Assembly (NCBI RefSeq): GCF_000013405.1 | Contig: NC_007759.1 | Coordinates: 1,675,001-1,739,000, forward strand | Length of the DNA: 64,000 nucleotides | Reading direction: 5' to 3' | Source of the DNA: Syntrophus aciditrophicus SB | GTDB lineage: Bacteria; Desulfobacterota; Syntrophia; Syntrophales; Syntrophaceae | Shown here: positions 55,101-63,783 of the stretch, piece after piece | Layout of the letters: each line of letters begins with the position of its first letter | How positions within the stretch are numbered: position 1 is the first letter of the stretch | Notes under the pieces: generated by a model | Databases searched by the model: none | What the model was told of the DNA's origin: nothing | The model's input: only the letters and a program-made list of their open reading frames with translations | Made by a program: the position numbers and the translations under genes

Positions 55101-58100
55101 TTACAGCATCGGATTCTTCTCAGAATCGATATGGACAATGCTCATGACAGCTTCTGCAGGGATCTCGTAGAATCTTGCCGCCACGATCTCCCTCTTTGCA
55201 TGGTCGAGTTTAGCGACTGGATTGTGAATACGCACAAGCTCGGGTGAATCTCCAAGCGGATTCCATACTACATAGAGCCAATAGGTTTCCGCCAATTGTT
55301 GCGCCTTGTACCATTCATTCGTGGTAAGCCGTACCGGTTGTCCCCGCAGTCGTCCCTTGACCTCGATTCTCTTGACGAAGACCTCGCCGGTAGCTTTATC
55401 GGCGATCCTGTGGGCGCGGATGTCGAACCCCAACTTCAGATGCCCGACCCGCTCGATGCGGTCCTGAGGGAAGCCCTCCGCAACCAGCGCTTCAATCACC
55501 TTGTCTTCTGCAGCGATCTCGCTTTGCCGACGGATATTCGGATCGAGTTCGTCGGTCAGATCGGCGAGTTGGGCCTGCGTGTCGGCGTCAGGGGCGAGGA
55601 TGAATGCCGTCCCAACATGCTTGACCGGACCCGTCCTGGCAATCTCAAGCCGCTTCAGGCCATCGAGGCGCTCCTGACGGGCACGCTGAAGCTCATCAAC
55701 GTATTTCCTGGCCTCATCTGCAGGCAGTTTATATTCTGGCTTTGAGAAGACCTCCGCTGCAAGCAGCATGGCCCGTTCCTGAGCCCGGTCGATCCGGGCT
55801 TTAAACGACTTTTCCAGGTATTCCCGGCAGACTTGGGCAAAATGCTGCCGCTCTGCCTGACAACGGGCGCGGCATTCGAGTTGATAGGTACGTTTCAGGA
55901 AATCAGTGGCACCTTGTATGGAAGTTGCTTCGATCTCCTGCGGCGGATGCGGATGCGCCGCCAGATTAAGAAGTATGTCGCTTGGGATTACTTCGTAATT
56001 TCCCCTTTCCTCCCGAACGGCTACAAGCTCGCCGTAGAGCGGAACGTCGCTTCCCTTCGAGTCCTTGCCGCGTATTGATATCTCGAAAAGGTGAATGCGG
56101 TAAGGTTCTTTACATAAGGGATCGACAAAAAAACCAATGCCGCCGACCAACTCCATCAGACGCTCGTTGAGTTTTTCGTCTACTGCCGCATAGAGGGGAT
56201 GTCCCGGCCCCATCAATATCGCATCAACGTGAGCGTCCTTTTCAAGGTGATGCTTATGGAAGGTAATCTTTCGATAGGACGATTCCGCTTTTCCGACCTT
56301 CTGAACGGAGCGGAGTCGTTCAGAGCGCAAATCCGCCAGGATATGCTCGATACGCCATAAACCATCGGCTCTCGGCTCGACCCGCAAGCCTACTTCCCTG
56401 GCGGCAGAGACGAACTGGGCTTCGACATAGCGAGGCATGAGCCGACGCTCCTCAACCTCAAGGTTACGGCGCTGGAACGCTGAAAAATCCACGTGGCTGC
56501 GCGCAAGCGCAATGCCAGTGGCTTCTTCGTATTCTTTGAGCTTGGCCGGATTGATGCGATCAATCTGATCGAGGTACTCATCAAGCCGCCTCGGGTCATA
56601 AGCCGCATCGCGAAGCATGTCGGGGAGATTAACGTCATTCAGTGACAGCACCTCACCGATCACGTCGAATACACGACCTTCAAGAGCCTCGTTCATCTGG
56701 TCCAGCTTTTCCAGGAGGCGGTGGAGAATCCGACCCTCGACAATGGGCTGGCCGTCTTCAGAATCCGTGGCCACAAAGTTGAAGGCGTACACGTCCCGAT
56801 CCTGGCCGATGCGGTGGATGCGGCCCAATCGCTGCTCCAGCCTCGTCGGGTTCCAGGGCATGTCGTAGTTGATCATCAAATGACAGAACTGGAGATTGAT
56901 GCCTTCACCTGCGGCTTCCGTTGCAATGCATACCTGAGCTCCGGTTCGGAAGACCTCTTGTGCCCGTTTGCGCTCATGGGGATTCATGCCGCCGTGGATT
57001 TCACAGGTGCTGAAACCCCACCTTTCAAGGTGATCTCGCACATAGCCCAGGGTGTCGCGGTGCTCCGTGAAAATCAGGAGCTTCCCCCGTCCATCCTTCA
57101 GCTCAAGGAACTGCGCCTCGCCAAGGCACTTTTTCAATGCAGCCAGTTTTGAATCATTTGCGTCTTCCCGAACACGTCGGGCTTGCTCAACCAATTCCCG
57201 GAGGGCGGAGATTTCAGCGCGCAGTTGCTCAAGTTCCAGTGCGGCCGTGTATTCATCAGCCAATTGATCGCGGACCGCGTCATCAAGATCATCTTCGTCC
57301 TGCTCGGCATCAGGAAGCCGTCCCTGCAAGGCGGCCAATCGCTTCGCACGCTGTGAGGGAGTGAGCCCCTCAAGCTCTTCCAGGAGATCCTCTTGTTTTT
57401 TCAATCGACGCTTCAGCGATTCATGGATGGCGCAAGTGGAACTCACCAATCGGCGTTGTAGAACGGTTCGCGTCAGGGCCGCCGATGAACGTCTTTGCCC
57501 CGTCTGCTGGGGAATGAATTCGTTTATGTAAGCGGTGACGCTCTTGTAAAGCGTGTACTCGTCACTATTCAGGCGGAAAGTCACTGTCTTCGTGTGCCGG
57601 TCCGGAAAGAGCCGCTTCCCGTTCGCATCCCGTAGGTCCTCCTTCAGACGGCGCAGACACCAGGGCGAGTCCTTTCCGAGGCGAAAGACATCCTTACGAA
57701 TGGCTGACGCCTGCTTTCCGAGACGGTGAGGTTCCGGGAAAAGATCGGGATCGATCAGCCTCAGAAAGTGGGCAAACTTGTCTTCATCCCCATGGTGGGG
57801 CGTGGCGGTAAGGAGAAGGACATGATCCGCTTGGTAAGTAAGATGTAAAGCCAGATCATACCTTTTCGTAGTCGTAACCTTGGATTCACGATTTTGACCA
57901 CCCGAAGCGGTGCGGGCCGAGCACTTATGGGCTTCGTCGATGATAACGAGATCCCATCGCTGTTGCCAGACACGCTCGCGCACGTCTTCTTGTTTGGCGT
58001 AATCGATGGAAGCGATGATCTGCGAAGACCGCTGCCATGGATTGGTCAATTGCTGCTGGTCAACTGCAGAAAAGATTATGTCGAACGGCTCCCCAAACCA

Positions 58101-58637
58101 TCGGAGCATCTCATCCTGCCATTGAATAGTGAGCGGAGCGGGACATAAAATGAGAATGCGTTCAATCGCTTCCCGAAGCTTCAGTTCCTTCACCAGGAGA
58201 CCGGCCATGATTGTCTTTCCTGCGCCAGGGTCATCCGCTAGAAGAAACCGCAATCTGGGCTGTGGAAGCATCGCCCGGTATACCGCTTCGATCTGGTGTG
58301 GAAGAGTGCGGATGCCCGACAGGCTCACAGCAAACTGCTGATCGTGAGCATAGGCGAGGCGGATCCGGGTCGATTCTATAAGGAGGCGAAGTTTTTCGGC
58401 GTCAACCGGAGTCATTGATTCAGCTTTAACTGTTTCTCTCCCCAGAATTGACGCAATCTCTTCAGCTGAAATTACTGCTTCTTCCAATGAGCCGTCGGGA
58501 AGCCGGACACGACACTCGTAACCCGCCGAATCGCCTGACCCAAGCGGCCGCGCATCTTCCAAAACAACAGGAACATCAAAATGTCCCGGAAGCATTACGC
58601 GCTGCCCAATCTGAGATACCAGGCGATTATCGCTCAT
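55101..58637 (-). CDS. SNF2-type helicase with C-terminal DUF3883
   Basis: A 1178-residue SF2/SNF2 helicase. Walker A is LLADDPGAGKT (132-142), motif II LVIIDEAHKCS, motif III LLTATPHHGDE, with MPWNPTRLEQRLGRIHRIGQ as motif VI. The C-terminal domain (about 1040-1150) carries FVKRIEVKGRLRGQPVRLTT and WYKAQQLAETYWLYVVW, the DUF3883 pattern with a PD-(D/E)xK-like EVK. AGGTGA precedes the ATG. It is the helicase of the HMA triad with DUF1156 and DUF499; DISARM's DrmD is a related architecture but the other DISARM genes are missing. Confidence 0.9.
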   Translation of the reverse strand: MSDNRLVSQIGQRVMLPGHFDVPVVLEDARPLGSGDSAGYECRVRLPDGSLEEAVISAEEIASILGRETVKAESMTPVDAEKLRLLIESTRIRLAYAHDQQFAVSLSGIRTLPHQIEAVYRAMLPQPRLRFLLADDPGAGKTIMAGLLVKELKLREAIERILILCPAPLTIQWQDEMLRWFGEPFDIIFSAVDQQQLTNPWQRSSQIIASIDYAKQEDVRERVWQQRWDLVIIDEAHKCSARTASGGQNRESKVTTTKRYDLALHLTYQADHVLLLTATPHHGDEDKFAHFLRLIDPDLFPEPHRLGKQASAIRKDVFRLGKDSPWCLRRLKEDLRDANGKRLFPDRHTKTVTFRLNSDEYTLYKSVTAYINEFIPQQTGQRRSSAALTRTVLQRRLVSSTCAIHESLKRRLKKQEDLLEELEGLTPSQRAKRLAALQGRLPDAEQDEDDLDDAVRDQLADEYTAALELEQLRAEISALRELVEQARRVREDANDSKLAALKKCLGEAQFLELKDGRGKLLIFTEHRDTLGYVRDHLERWGFSTCEIHGGMNPHERKRAQEVFRTGAQVCIATEAAGEGINLQFCHLMINYDMPWNPTRLEQRLGRIHRIGQDRDVYAFNFVATDSEDGQPIVEGRILHRLLEKLDQMNEALEGRVFDVIGEVLSLNDVNLPDMLRDAAYDPRRLDEYLDQIDRINPAKLKEYEEATGIALARSHVDFSAFQRRNLEVEERRLMPRYVEAQFVSAAREVGLRVEPRADGLWRIEHILADLRSERLRSVQKVGKAESSYRKITFHKHHLEKDAHVDAILMGPGHPLYAAVDEKLNERLMELVGGIGFFVDPLCKEPYRIHLFEISIRGKDSKGSDVPLYGELVAVREERGNYEVIPSDILLNLAAHPHPPQEIEATSIQGATDFLKRTYQLECRARCQAERQHFAQVCREYLEKSFKARIDRAQERAMLLAAEVFSKPEYKLPADEARKYVDELQRARQERLDGLKRLEIARTGPVKHVGTAFILAPDADTQAQLADLTDELDPNIRRQSEIAAEDKVIEALVAEGFPQDRIERVGHLKLGFDIRAHRIADKATGEVFVKRIEVKGRLRGQPVRLTTNEWYKAQQLAETYWLYVVWNPLGDSPELVRIHNPVAKLDHAKREIVAARFYEIPAEAVMSIVHIDSEKNPML

Positions 58638-58672
58638 TCATCACCTACTAAAGTTCGGTCTATAATTCAGGA

Positions 58673-58849
58673 TTATTCCTGCCTTTTCAGCCATTCATCA
58701 ATGGCACCTTTAAGGAAACGCCAATGACGCCCTACCTTTTGAGAGGGGATTTTTCCTTCCCGTACGAGTTTGTAAAGCGTGGATTTTGGAATCTTCAGGT
58801 AAGCGGCCAACTCTTCGATGGTCAGTACGTCTCCCGGCTTTTTAGCCAT
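58673..58849 (-). CDS. Excisionase-type helix-turn-helix protein heading the HMA operon
   Basis: A 58-residue HTH_17 protein: MAKKPGDVLTIEELAAYLKI, then PKSTLYKLVREGKIPSQKVG and RHWRFLKGAIDEWLKRQ. The ATG at 58849 has GAGAGG 7 bases upstream; the ATG five codons earlier does not. It lies 35 bases upstream of the helicase. Close in fold and position to the HTH gene at 28065-28274. Confidence 0.9.
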   Translation of the reverse strand: MAKKPGDVLTIEELAAYLKIPKSTLYKLVREGKIPSQKVGRHWRFLKGAIDEWLKRQE

Positions 58850-58868
58850 CGGGTAACCTCTCAAAAAT

Positions 58869-58886
58869 TTATCTCATACGAGCCAT
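58869..58886 (-). other. Five-codon leader ORF (MARMR) with strong ribosome-binding site
   Basis: AAGGAG at 58898-58893 on the minus strand is followed by an ATG at 58886 and a TAA ending at 58869. It sits between the promoter and the HTH gene. Such short leader frames can tune downstream translation; it may also be accidental. Confidence 0.4.
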
Positions 58887-58899
58887 AATGATCTCCTTG

Positions 58900-58926
58900 T
58901 GTATAGTTAATGACAGTTATTGTCAA
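58900..58926 (-). promoter_or_regulatory. Promoter with overlapping operator of the HMA operon
   Basis: On the minus strand TTGACA (58926-58921) is followed 15 bases later by TATACA (58905-58900), near-consensus sigma-70 boxes with short spacing. TGACA-GTTAT-TGTCA (58911-58925) is an inverted repeat that overlaps the -35 box and spacer. A bound repressor would block RNA polymerase. The HTH protein at 58673 and the WYL regulator at 61771 are candidate binders. Confidence 0.6.
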
Positions 58927-58948
58927 GTAATTTTGGCGTCCTGCAGAG

Positions 58949-61597
58949 CTATTCTGAAATGGAAGCCGCCGCATCCTTTATCACGGCATTCCAGTGCTGA
59001 AGAAGGCTTTCTCTGTCGAAAAACACATTCCGAGGCGGTATTGAAAGGCGGTAACACCCTGATCCGTCGTTCTCGATGATTTTCCCGTCCTTCTTCAGGG
59101 TAAGGCTCCGGAGCTCATTCCTCAGCCGCGAGACGAGCTGTGTCGCTCCCATCCCGGGAGTCAGGTCCTCCCTGTGAACCCATCCCCGCCCGTCCTTCTT
59201 CACCGCAACGGCAAAACGCAGGAGCAATTCCAAGGATCGATTGGTAATCCCCATCGGCGAGCCGTTGATCATCACAAGATTGCGTTTCTCGATCGGCTTT
59301 CCCGTGATCTCGATCCGGTCGCGGCAAATGAACGTGTTGTCAGGTTCAGACGTCTCGGCGCTCATTTCTTCTTTTTGTGGCGGATTCTTGTGTCCCGATT
59401 CCACCGCCTCCTTGAGGCTGATCGCGATCCTCTCCGGGATCATCGCAGCGAGTACCGTTACAGGCGTCTCCCGGATGGCTTTCCTGCTGTCGAAGCCCTC
59501 CCTGACGAGACTGCAGATTCCCGCCCGGCCCAGGCCCCGGACCCTCAGCCTTGCCAGTTCAAGCCCTTTCTCCTCCACCCCGTAGAGAAGCCTCTCGGAA
59601 AGGATGGACAACCTGTCCTGCAGGGCCTTGGGCGACCCTATGCTCTGGGCAACGAGCGAGGCGGCATCGATGATCCAGCTCAACCCCTCCGCCGCGGCGG
59701 CGATCGTGCCGAAATACGATTCGAAATCCCTCTCCAGGCTGGGGGTTTCCTTCCCCCGGATCCACCTTTCGAGAAGAAGGGTGAGTTTGAGAGTCCTGGC
59801 CTTGTTCTTCGTGACGAGAAGAGGGCTCTTGACGACCTGGGACAGCAGGGTGCCCAGGTACTCCTGCCGGCCTGAGATCTCTTCCCTGACCAGCTGCTCG
59901 TACTTCCTGCTCCTGTGCTCATGCCCGGCGATCTGCATGTAAATTTTCTTCCCGTCATCGCTCGAAGCGGCGGCATGAAGAATTTCCAGGTCCGTGAGCT
60001 CCCTGTCCCCGACCTCTTTCAGAAAAGACGACAGGTCCAGCGCCGTGAGGCAGGTTATGCCCTTCGAGGCGACGACGACGCCCAGCGAGGAGACGGCCAT
60101 CTCCCCCCGGCCGTCCTCCTCGATGAACCTCCTGTCAGTGGCGAACCGGAGAGCCTTTTCCATGCCTTTCCTGGTATTCTCCCTGCTCTCGAACAGCCCC
60201 TGGAACGTATGGGAAAGAAATGATTCGATCTCTTCCCTGTTCCTGGCGACGCCGGAGGCGACGATGTTCACGAGGTGGTTTTCCATGCCTTTGCCGTCGA
60301 GCCGCGAGGTGAGCATTCCCACCTGCCCGTCGATGTAATTCTCCCAGAGCATCTCGTACTCGTAGTCGTTTCCGGCGATGGTGATCGACCTTCCGAAATC
60401 CCGGCCGAACCCCAGCCTTCCGGCGCGGCCGCTGATGTTTTCGTATTCCGCCCACCCGATCGGGGTGAGGATCATATGGTCGCGGCCGTCGGTCTCCCAT
60501 TTCTGCGTGTGCAGGAAGACCGTCGTGGCGGGAAGATTGACGCCCATGGACAGGGTCGTCGTGCAGAAGATGACCTTGATTTCCCCCTTTCGGGCGTATT
60601 TCTCGATGACGCTGCGTTCGTCCCTCGACAGGTCTGCATGATGGAAGGCGACCGCTTTCCCCAGGCAGGATGAGAGTTTTTCCTTTAGGGACGTTTCCTC
60701 CAGGAGAGCGAGCTCGTCAAGGGTGCCCGCGGCACAGGCGAGGTCGACCCTTTCTGTGAGAAGCCCGGCAAAAAGCATGGTATCCAGCTTGCTCGGGAGG
60801 AATACCAGAACTTGGTCGCCCTCCCCCGCCAAGTGGGCCACATTGGCAAGGAGAACCTCCGTCGGATCCTCAAAATCAATTTCGGCGAGAGGCTCGGAAT
60901 TCTTTTCGAGGGTATTGTGAGTCCTGTAATGGAAAACCCCCTTGTAGAGCACGCCCTCGTGCAGCTCGACCGGCCTCTTGTCAAAGGAAAGGAGGTCGGC
61001 ACCCAGCCACCGGGCGAGGGCATCGGTGTTCCCCAGGACGGCCGAGAGCCCGATGACCTGCGGGCGATGCGGCGAGGAGACGATCTTGGTCAGGGTGATC
61101 TCCAGCCCCGGTCCCCGGTCCGGGTCGCCGATTTCCTGGAGTTCGTCGACGACCACCAGGGCGATGTTTTTCAAGAGGAAGGGGTTCTTGACCATGAGTT
61201 GCGCCATCTTCTCGTAAACGATGACCGCTATTCCGAACTCGCCCGCCTCGATCGCCCGGTCATGTTCCCGGTGATCCCTGGAGGAGACCACGGTCCTGAT
61301 CCCGAATGACTCATACTTTTTCCGAAAATCGAGATACTTCTCCTCCGCGAGGGATTTCAGGGGGACGAGGTAGATGACTTTCTTTTTCTCCATGACGCCC
61401 TTCACGGCGGCGATCTCCCCGATGAAGGTCTTCCCGGACGTTGTCGGGCTGGAGATGATCAGACTTTTTCCGTCGAGGACCTGGTGGCGCTTGATGGCCC
61501 TCTCCTGCACCGGCAGAAGCTCTTCCCCCATCTCGGTAGTCCAGGCTTCCACGATCTTCTCCGGGATGTTGTAACGGCTCAATTCCAAAATTCTCAT
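58949..61597 (-). CDS. Ski2-like SF2 helicase with C-terminal winged helix
   Basis: An 882-residue Ski2/Hel308-class DExH helicase. Motif I ISSPTTSGKTFIGE (49-60), motif Ia LVPLKSLAEEK, motif II VVVDELQEIGD (DELQ form), motif III LSAVLGN, motif VI ISGRAGRLGFGR. The C-terminus (about 795-870, NRSLELLLRFAVAV...LVSRLRNELR) reads as a winged helix of the response-regulator output type. AAAGGA precedes the ATG at 61597. It is divergent from a WYL regulator and upstream of the HMA operon, so it may be a stand-alone defence or repair helicase. Confidence 0.85.
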   Translation of the reverse strand: MRILELSRYNIPEKIVEAWTTEMGEELLPVQERAIKRHQVLDGKSLIISSPTTSGKTFIGEIAAVKGVMEKKKVIYLVPLKSLAEEKYLDFRKKYESFGIRTVVSSRDHREHDRAIEAGEFGIAVIVYEKMAQLMVKNPFLLKNIALVVVDELQEIGDPDRGPGLEITLTKIVSSPHRPQVIGLSAVLGNTDALARWLGADLLSFDKRPVELHEGVLYKGVFHYRTHNTLEKNSEPLAEIDFEDPTEVLLANVAHLAGEGDQVLVFLPSKLDTMLFAGLLTERVDLACAAGTLDELALLEETSLKEKLSSCLGKAVAFHHADLSRDERSVIEKYARKGEIKVIFCTTTLSMGVNLPATTVFLHTQKWETDGRDHMILTPIGWAEYENISGRAGRLGFGRDFGRSITIAGNDYEYEMLWENYIDGQVGMLTSRLDGKGMENHLVNIVASGVARNREEIESFLSHTFQGLFESRENTRKGMEKALRFATDRRFIEEDGRGEMAVSSLGVVVASKGITCLTALDLSSFLKEVGDRELTDLEILHAAASSDDGKKIYMQIAGHEHRSRKYEQLVREEISGRQEYLGTLLSQVVKSPLLVTKNKARTLKLTLLLERWIRGKETPSLERDFESYFGTIAAAAEGLSWIIDAASLVAQSIGSPKALQDRLSILSERLLYGVEEKGLELARLRVRGLGRAGICSLVREGFDSRKAIRETPVTVLAAMIPERIAISLKEAVESGHKNPPQKEEMSAETSEPDNTFICRDRIEITGKPIEKRNLVMINGSPMGITNRSLELLLRFAVAVKKDGRGWVHREDLTPGMGATQLVSRLRNELRSLTLKKDGKIIENDGSGCYRLSIPPRNVFFDRESLLQHWNAVIKDAAASISE

Positions 61598-61694
61598 GAC
61601 GCGAGTCCTTTCGTTAAAAAATCCCTGTCTTACAAAAAAACCGATTCTTTCATGTTGACCTTAAAGACAAGTTGCTGATATTTCAATGCCACGG

Positions 61695-61710
61695 CGACAG
61701 ATGTCTGTCG
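61695..61710. promoter_or_regulatory. Palindrome between helicase and WYL gene
   Basis: CGACAGA-TG-TCTGTCG has perfect 7-base arms. It lies in the 173-base divergent region between the Ski2-like helicase (start 61597) and the WYL regulator (start 61771), where a WYL repressor's operator is expected. Confidence 0.55.
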
Positions 61711-61770
61711 TCAAACTTGCAGGAGCATTTCACGGACCTGAAAAAGCTTGTGAACGGGAAGAGTCTGTTA

Positions 61771-62712
61771 ATGGGCGAAAAGAACGTGCAGAAAAGGCTG
61801 ATCCGCCTCGGGCAGATCCTCCGGGTTTTCCTGGACAAAGACCGGGTCTCCAGCATCTGGCTGAGCCGGAATTTCCAGATTACACCCAGGACGATCCAAC
61901 GGGACCTTGCCGCGTTGAAAGAGTCCGGATTCCCCATCCATGAAATTCAGAAGGGCGTTTACCGGCTGGGCAAGGATCTCATCAAGAACCTGGAGGTTTT
62001 CGATGAAACCGAACTTGCCCTGGTCATCACCCTACGGAACGTAGTCGGCCAGTTGGGGCGGCCTTTTCAGAAAGCGGCGGACGGGCTCTTCAACAGCCTT
62101 TACGACGCGGCCTCGTCCATGCCGGTCTACGTGAGGATGGACGAGTCGATCCCGCTCGACAGCAGTCTCCTCAACCGGATCGTGAAGTCGATCCGTCTGA
62201 AAAAGATCGCCGGCTTTTATTACAAGTCCGGTAAACCCCACCAGGTGAACATGGAACCATACAGGGTCGTCCATTTCGGGGGGTTTTGGTACCTGGTTGG
62301 AAAAGATACGGGCGATTCCGTCATCAAGCGCTATGCCCTCGACAGGATCAGCGACTTCAAAATGGCGCGGACTCCTTTCAGAAAGATTCCCGAAAACCTT
62401 GACTCCGCGATCCAGGGCAGCGCGAACATCTGGTTTTCCACGGATCAAAACCTTGTCGTGAAGATCTCCGTTGATGCTTCCAGCTCGGGCTATTTCAAGC
62501 GTCGGAAGGTCTTCCCCACCCAGGAAATCACGGAAGAACGTGAGGACGGTTCCCTTATCGTTACTTTCCGGGTGGGCAGGTACGAAGCCATCCAGGATAT
62601 ACTCAAGTCCTGGCTGCCGCACATAACCATCCTGGAGCCAGCGGAATTCCGGGATGCATTTCTGGCCGACATGAAAAAGTGGGTGCAGAGGCAGGAACAA
62701 GTGGGGTCATGA
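61771..62712 (+). CDS. WYL-domain transcriptional regulator
   Basis: A 313-residue regulator. The N-terminal HTH_11-type helix-turn-helix is about residues 10-60 (KDRVSSIWLSRNFQITPRTI then QRDLAAL). A WYL domain occupies about 125-200 (IAGFYYKSGKPHQV, FGGFWYLVGKD), and a C-terminal WCX-like part follows. WYL proteins control many defence systems by binding nucleic acid or nucleotide ligands. The ATG at 61771 has only a weak ribosome-binding site. It probably represses the divergent helicase and may also control the HMA operon. Confidence 0.85.
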   Translation: MGEKNVQKRLIRLGQILRVFLDKDRVSSIWLSRNFQITPRTIQRDLAALKESGFPIHEIQKGVYRLGKDLIKNLEVFDETELALVITLRNVVGQLGRPFQKAADGLFNSLYDAASSMPVYVRMDESIPLDSSLLNRIVKSIRLKKIAGFYYKSGKPHQVNMEPYRVVHFGGFWYLVGKDTGDSVIKRYALDRISDFKMARTPFRKIPENLDSAIQGSANIWFSTDQNLVVKISVDASSSGYFKRRKVFPTQEITEEREDGSLIVTFRVGRYEAIQDILKSWLPHITILEPAEFRDAFLADMKKWVQRQEQVGS

Positions 62713-62763
62713 AAGCAGGCGAAAGCGTCATGAATCCCACGAATCCGATTAGGAGAGAGCAAG

Positions 62764-63783
62764 ATGACAGCAAGCATGGCATCCCAGTATGAAAAGGTGG
62801 GCAATCGCATTGCCCAGTACATGAAATCTTTACAGCCAGGTGATGAATCGCTTCAGGAAAAACTTGGAGTTTTTTTAAAAAAGTATGAAAAAGCCCCTTT
62901 GTTCATAGTTGGCATCGATGAATCCGTGTACGCCGAATGGCTTCGGAATCCCAATCCGGATGCGGTTAAAGAGTTTCGTCTTCCATTTCCAACAATGGTT
63001 CTGGATTTTCCGAGCGGACTTTTGCAGAAGAGCGCAAACCCGAGAATGAGCAACTCCGTTATCATCTACGTTGATACTGTCGGTGAAGATACTTATTTGT
63101 TTGAGGGACTCCAGACGGCAGAAGCTTTCCAAAATGCACTCGATACGGCGCCAGTTGGTGAAAAGGACATAATCACTTCAGCCGGTTGTTCTTTAGAAGC
63201 AGGAGAGATCGGAGAGCCCTTTTCCTTCGTGGTCCAAATGATTCCGGAAACAAATGGCTTCGTCGCAAATTACAGCTGCGAGTTCATTTATGATTGCCAG
63301 GTACCCGTGGCACCGCTCCCCGGGATCACTTCCTATGCAACTTTCAGCCGCTGTCAACCGCCGTCCGGCAATTGCATGACAAAGACTCCGCTCTGTAAAA
63401 TGCTCGATTCTTCAACAAACTTTACGATAGTCTTCATCATGATGGTGATTGAATACATCAATAGGCAAGATCGTTTCATCGTAAAGATCACGCCTGATAT
63501 GACAGACCGCGAAAAACGACTTGCAGCCAAAGGCAAAAAGTTCTCATTCAGCAAAAAGCCGGCGCACATTGTTCTGGATCACTCTCAGGTCCGAGAGCTC
63601 ATTGCTGCCTCAAGGCAAGGAGGTACTCACTCCTCGCCATTGCCGCACCAGAGAAGAGGACACTGGAGAAGGCTCCAGTCTGACTATTTTAGAGAAAAAA
63701 AGAAGATTTGGGTGCGGCCGGCAGATATCAACAAGGGTATGTCTGTAAAGATCAATCGGAACGTCTACGAAGTTATTTCTTGA
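62764..63783 (+). CDS. Unrecognised protein with a C-terminal RRGHWRRL motif
   Basis: A 339-residue cytoplasmic protein I cannot identify. Most of the sequence is mixed alpha/beta (for example LFIVGIDESVYAEWL near residue 47). The last 60 residues contain PLPHQRRGHWRRLQSDYF and KKKIWVRPADINKGM, a basic-aromatic pattern I associate with uncharacterised phage- and plasmid-borne proteins. GGAGAGAG lies 7 bases before the ATG. It follows the WYL gene by 50 bases on the same strand and may be co-transcribed. Confidence 0.6.
   Translation: MTASMASQYEKVGNRIAQYMKSLQPGDESLQEKLGVFLKKYEKAPLFIVGIDESVYAEWLRNPNPDAVKEFRLPFPTMVLDFPSGLLQKSANPRMSNSVIIYVDTVGEDTYLFEGLQTAEAFQNALDTAPVGEKDIITSAGCSLEAGEIGEPFSFVVQMIPETNGFVANYSCEFIYDCQVPVAPLPGITSYATFSRCQPPSGNCMTKTPLCKMLDSSTNFTIVFIMMVIEYINRQDRFIVKITPDMTDREKRLAAKGKKFSFSKKPAHIVLDHSQVRELIAASRQGGTHSSPLPHQRRGHWRRLQSDYFREKKKIWVRPADINKGMSVKINRNVYEVIS

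Noticed and set aside
41321-58637. Interpretation as a DISARM or BREX system.
   Set aside because: The SNF2 helicase is DrmD-like, but DrmA, DrmB (DUF1998), PglZ, BrxC and PglX-type genes are all absent; DUF499 and DUF1156 point to the HMA class.
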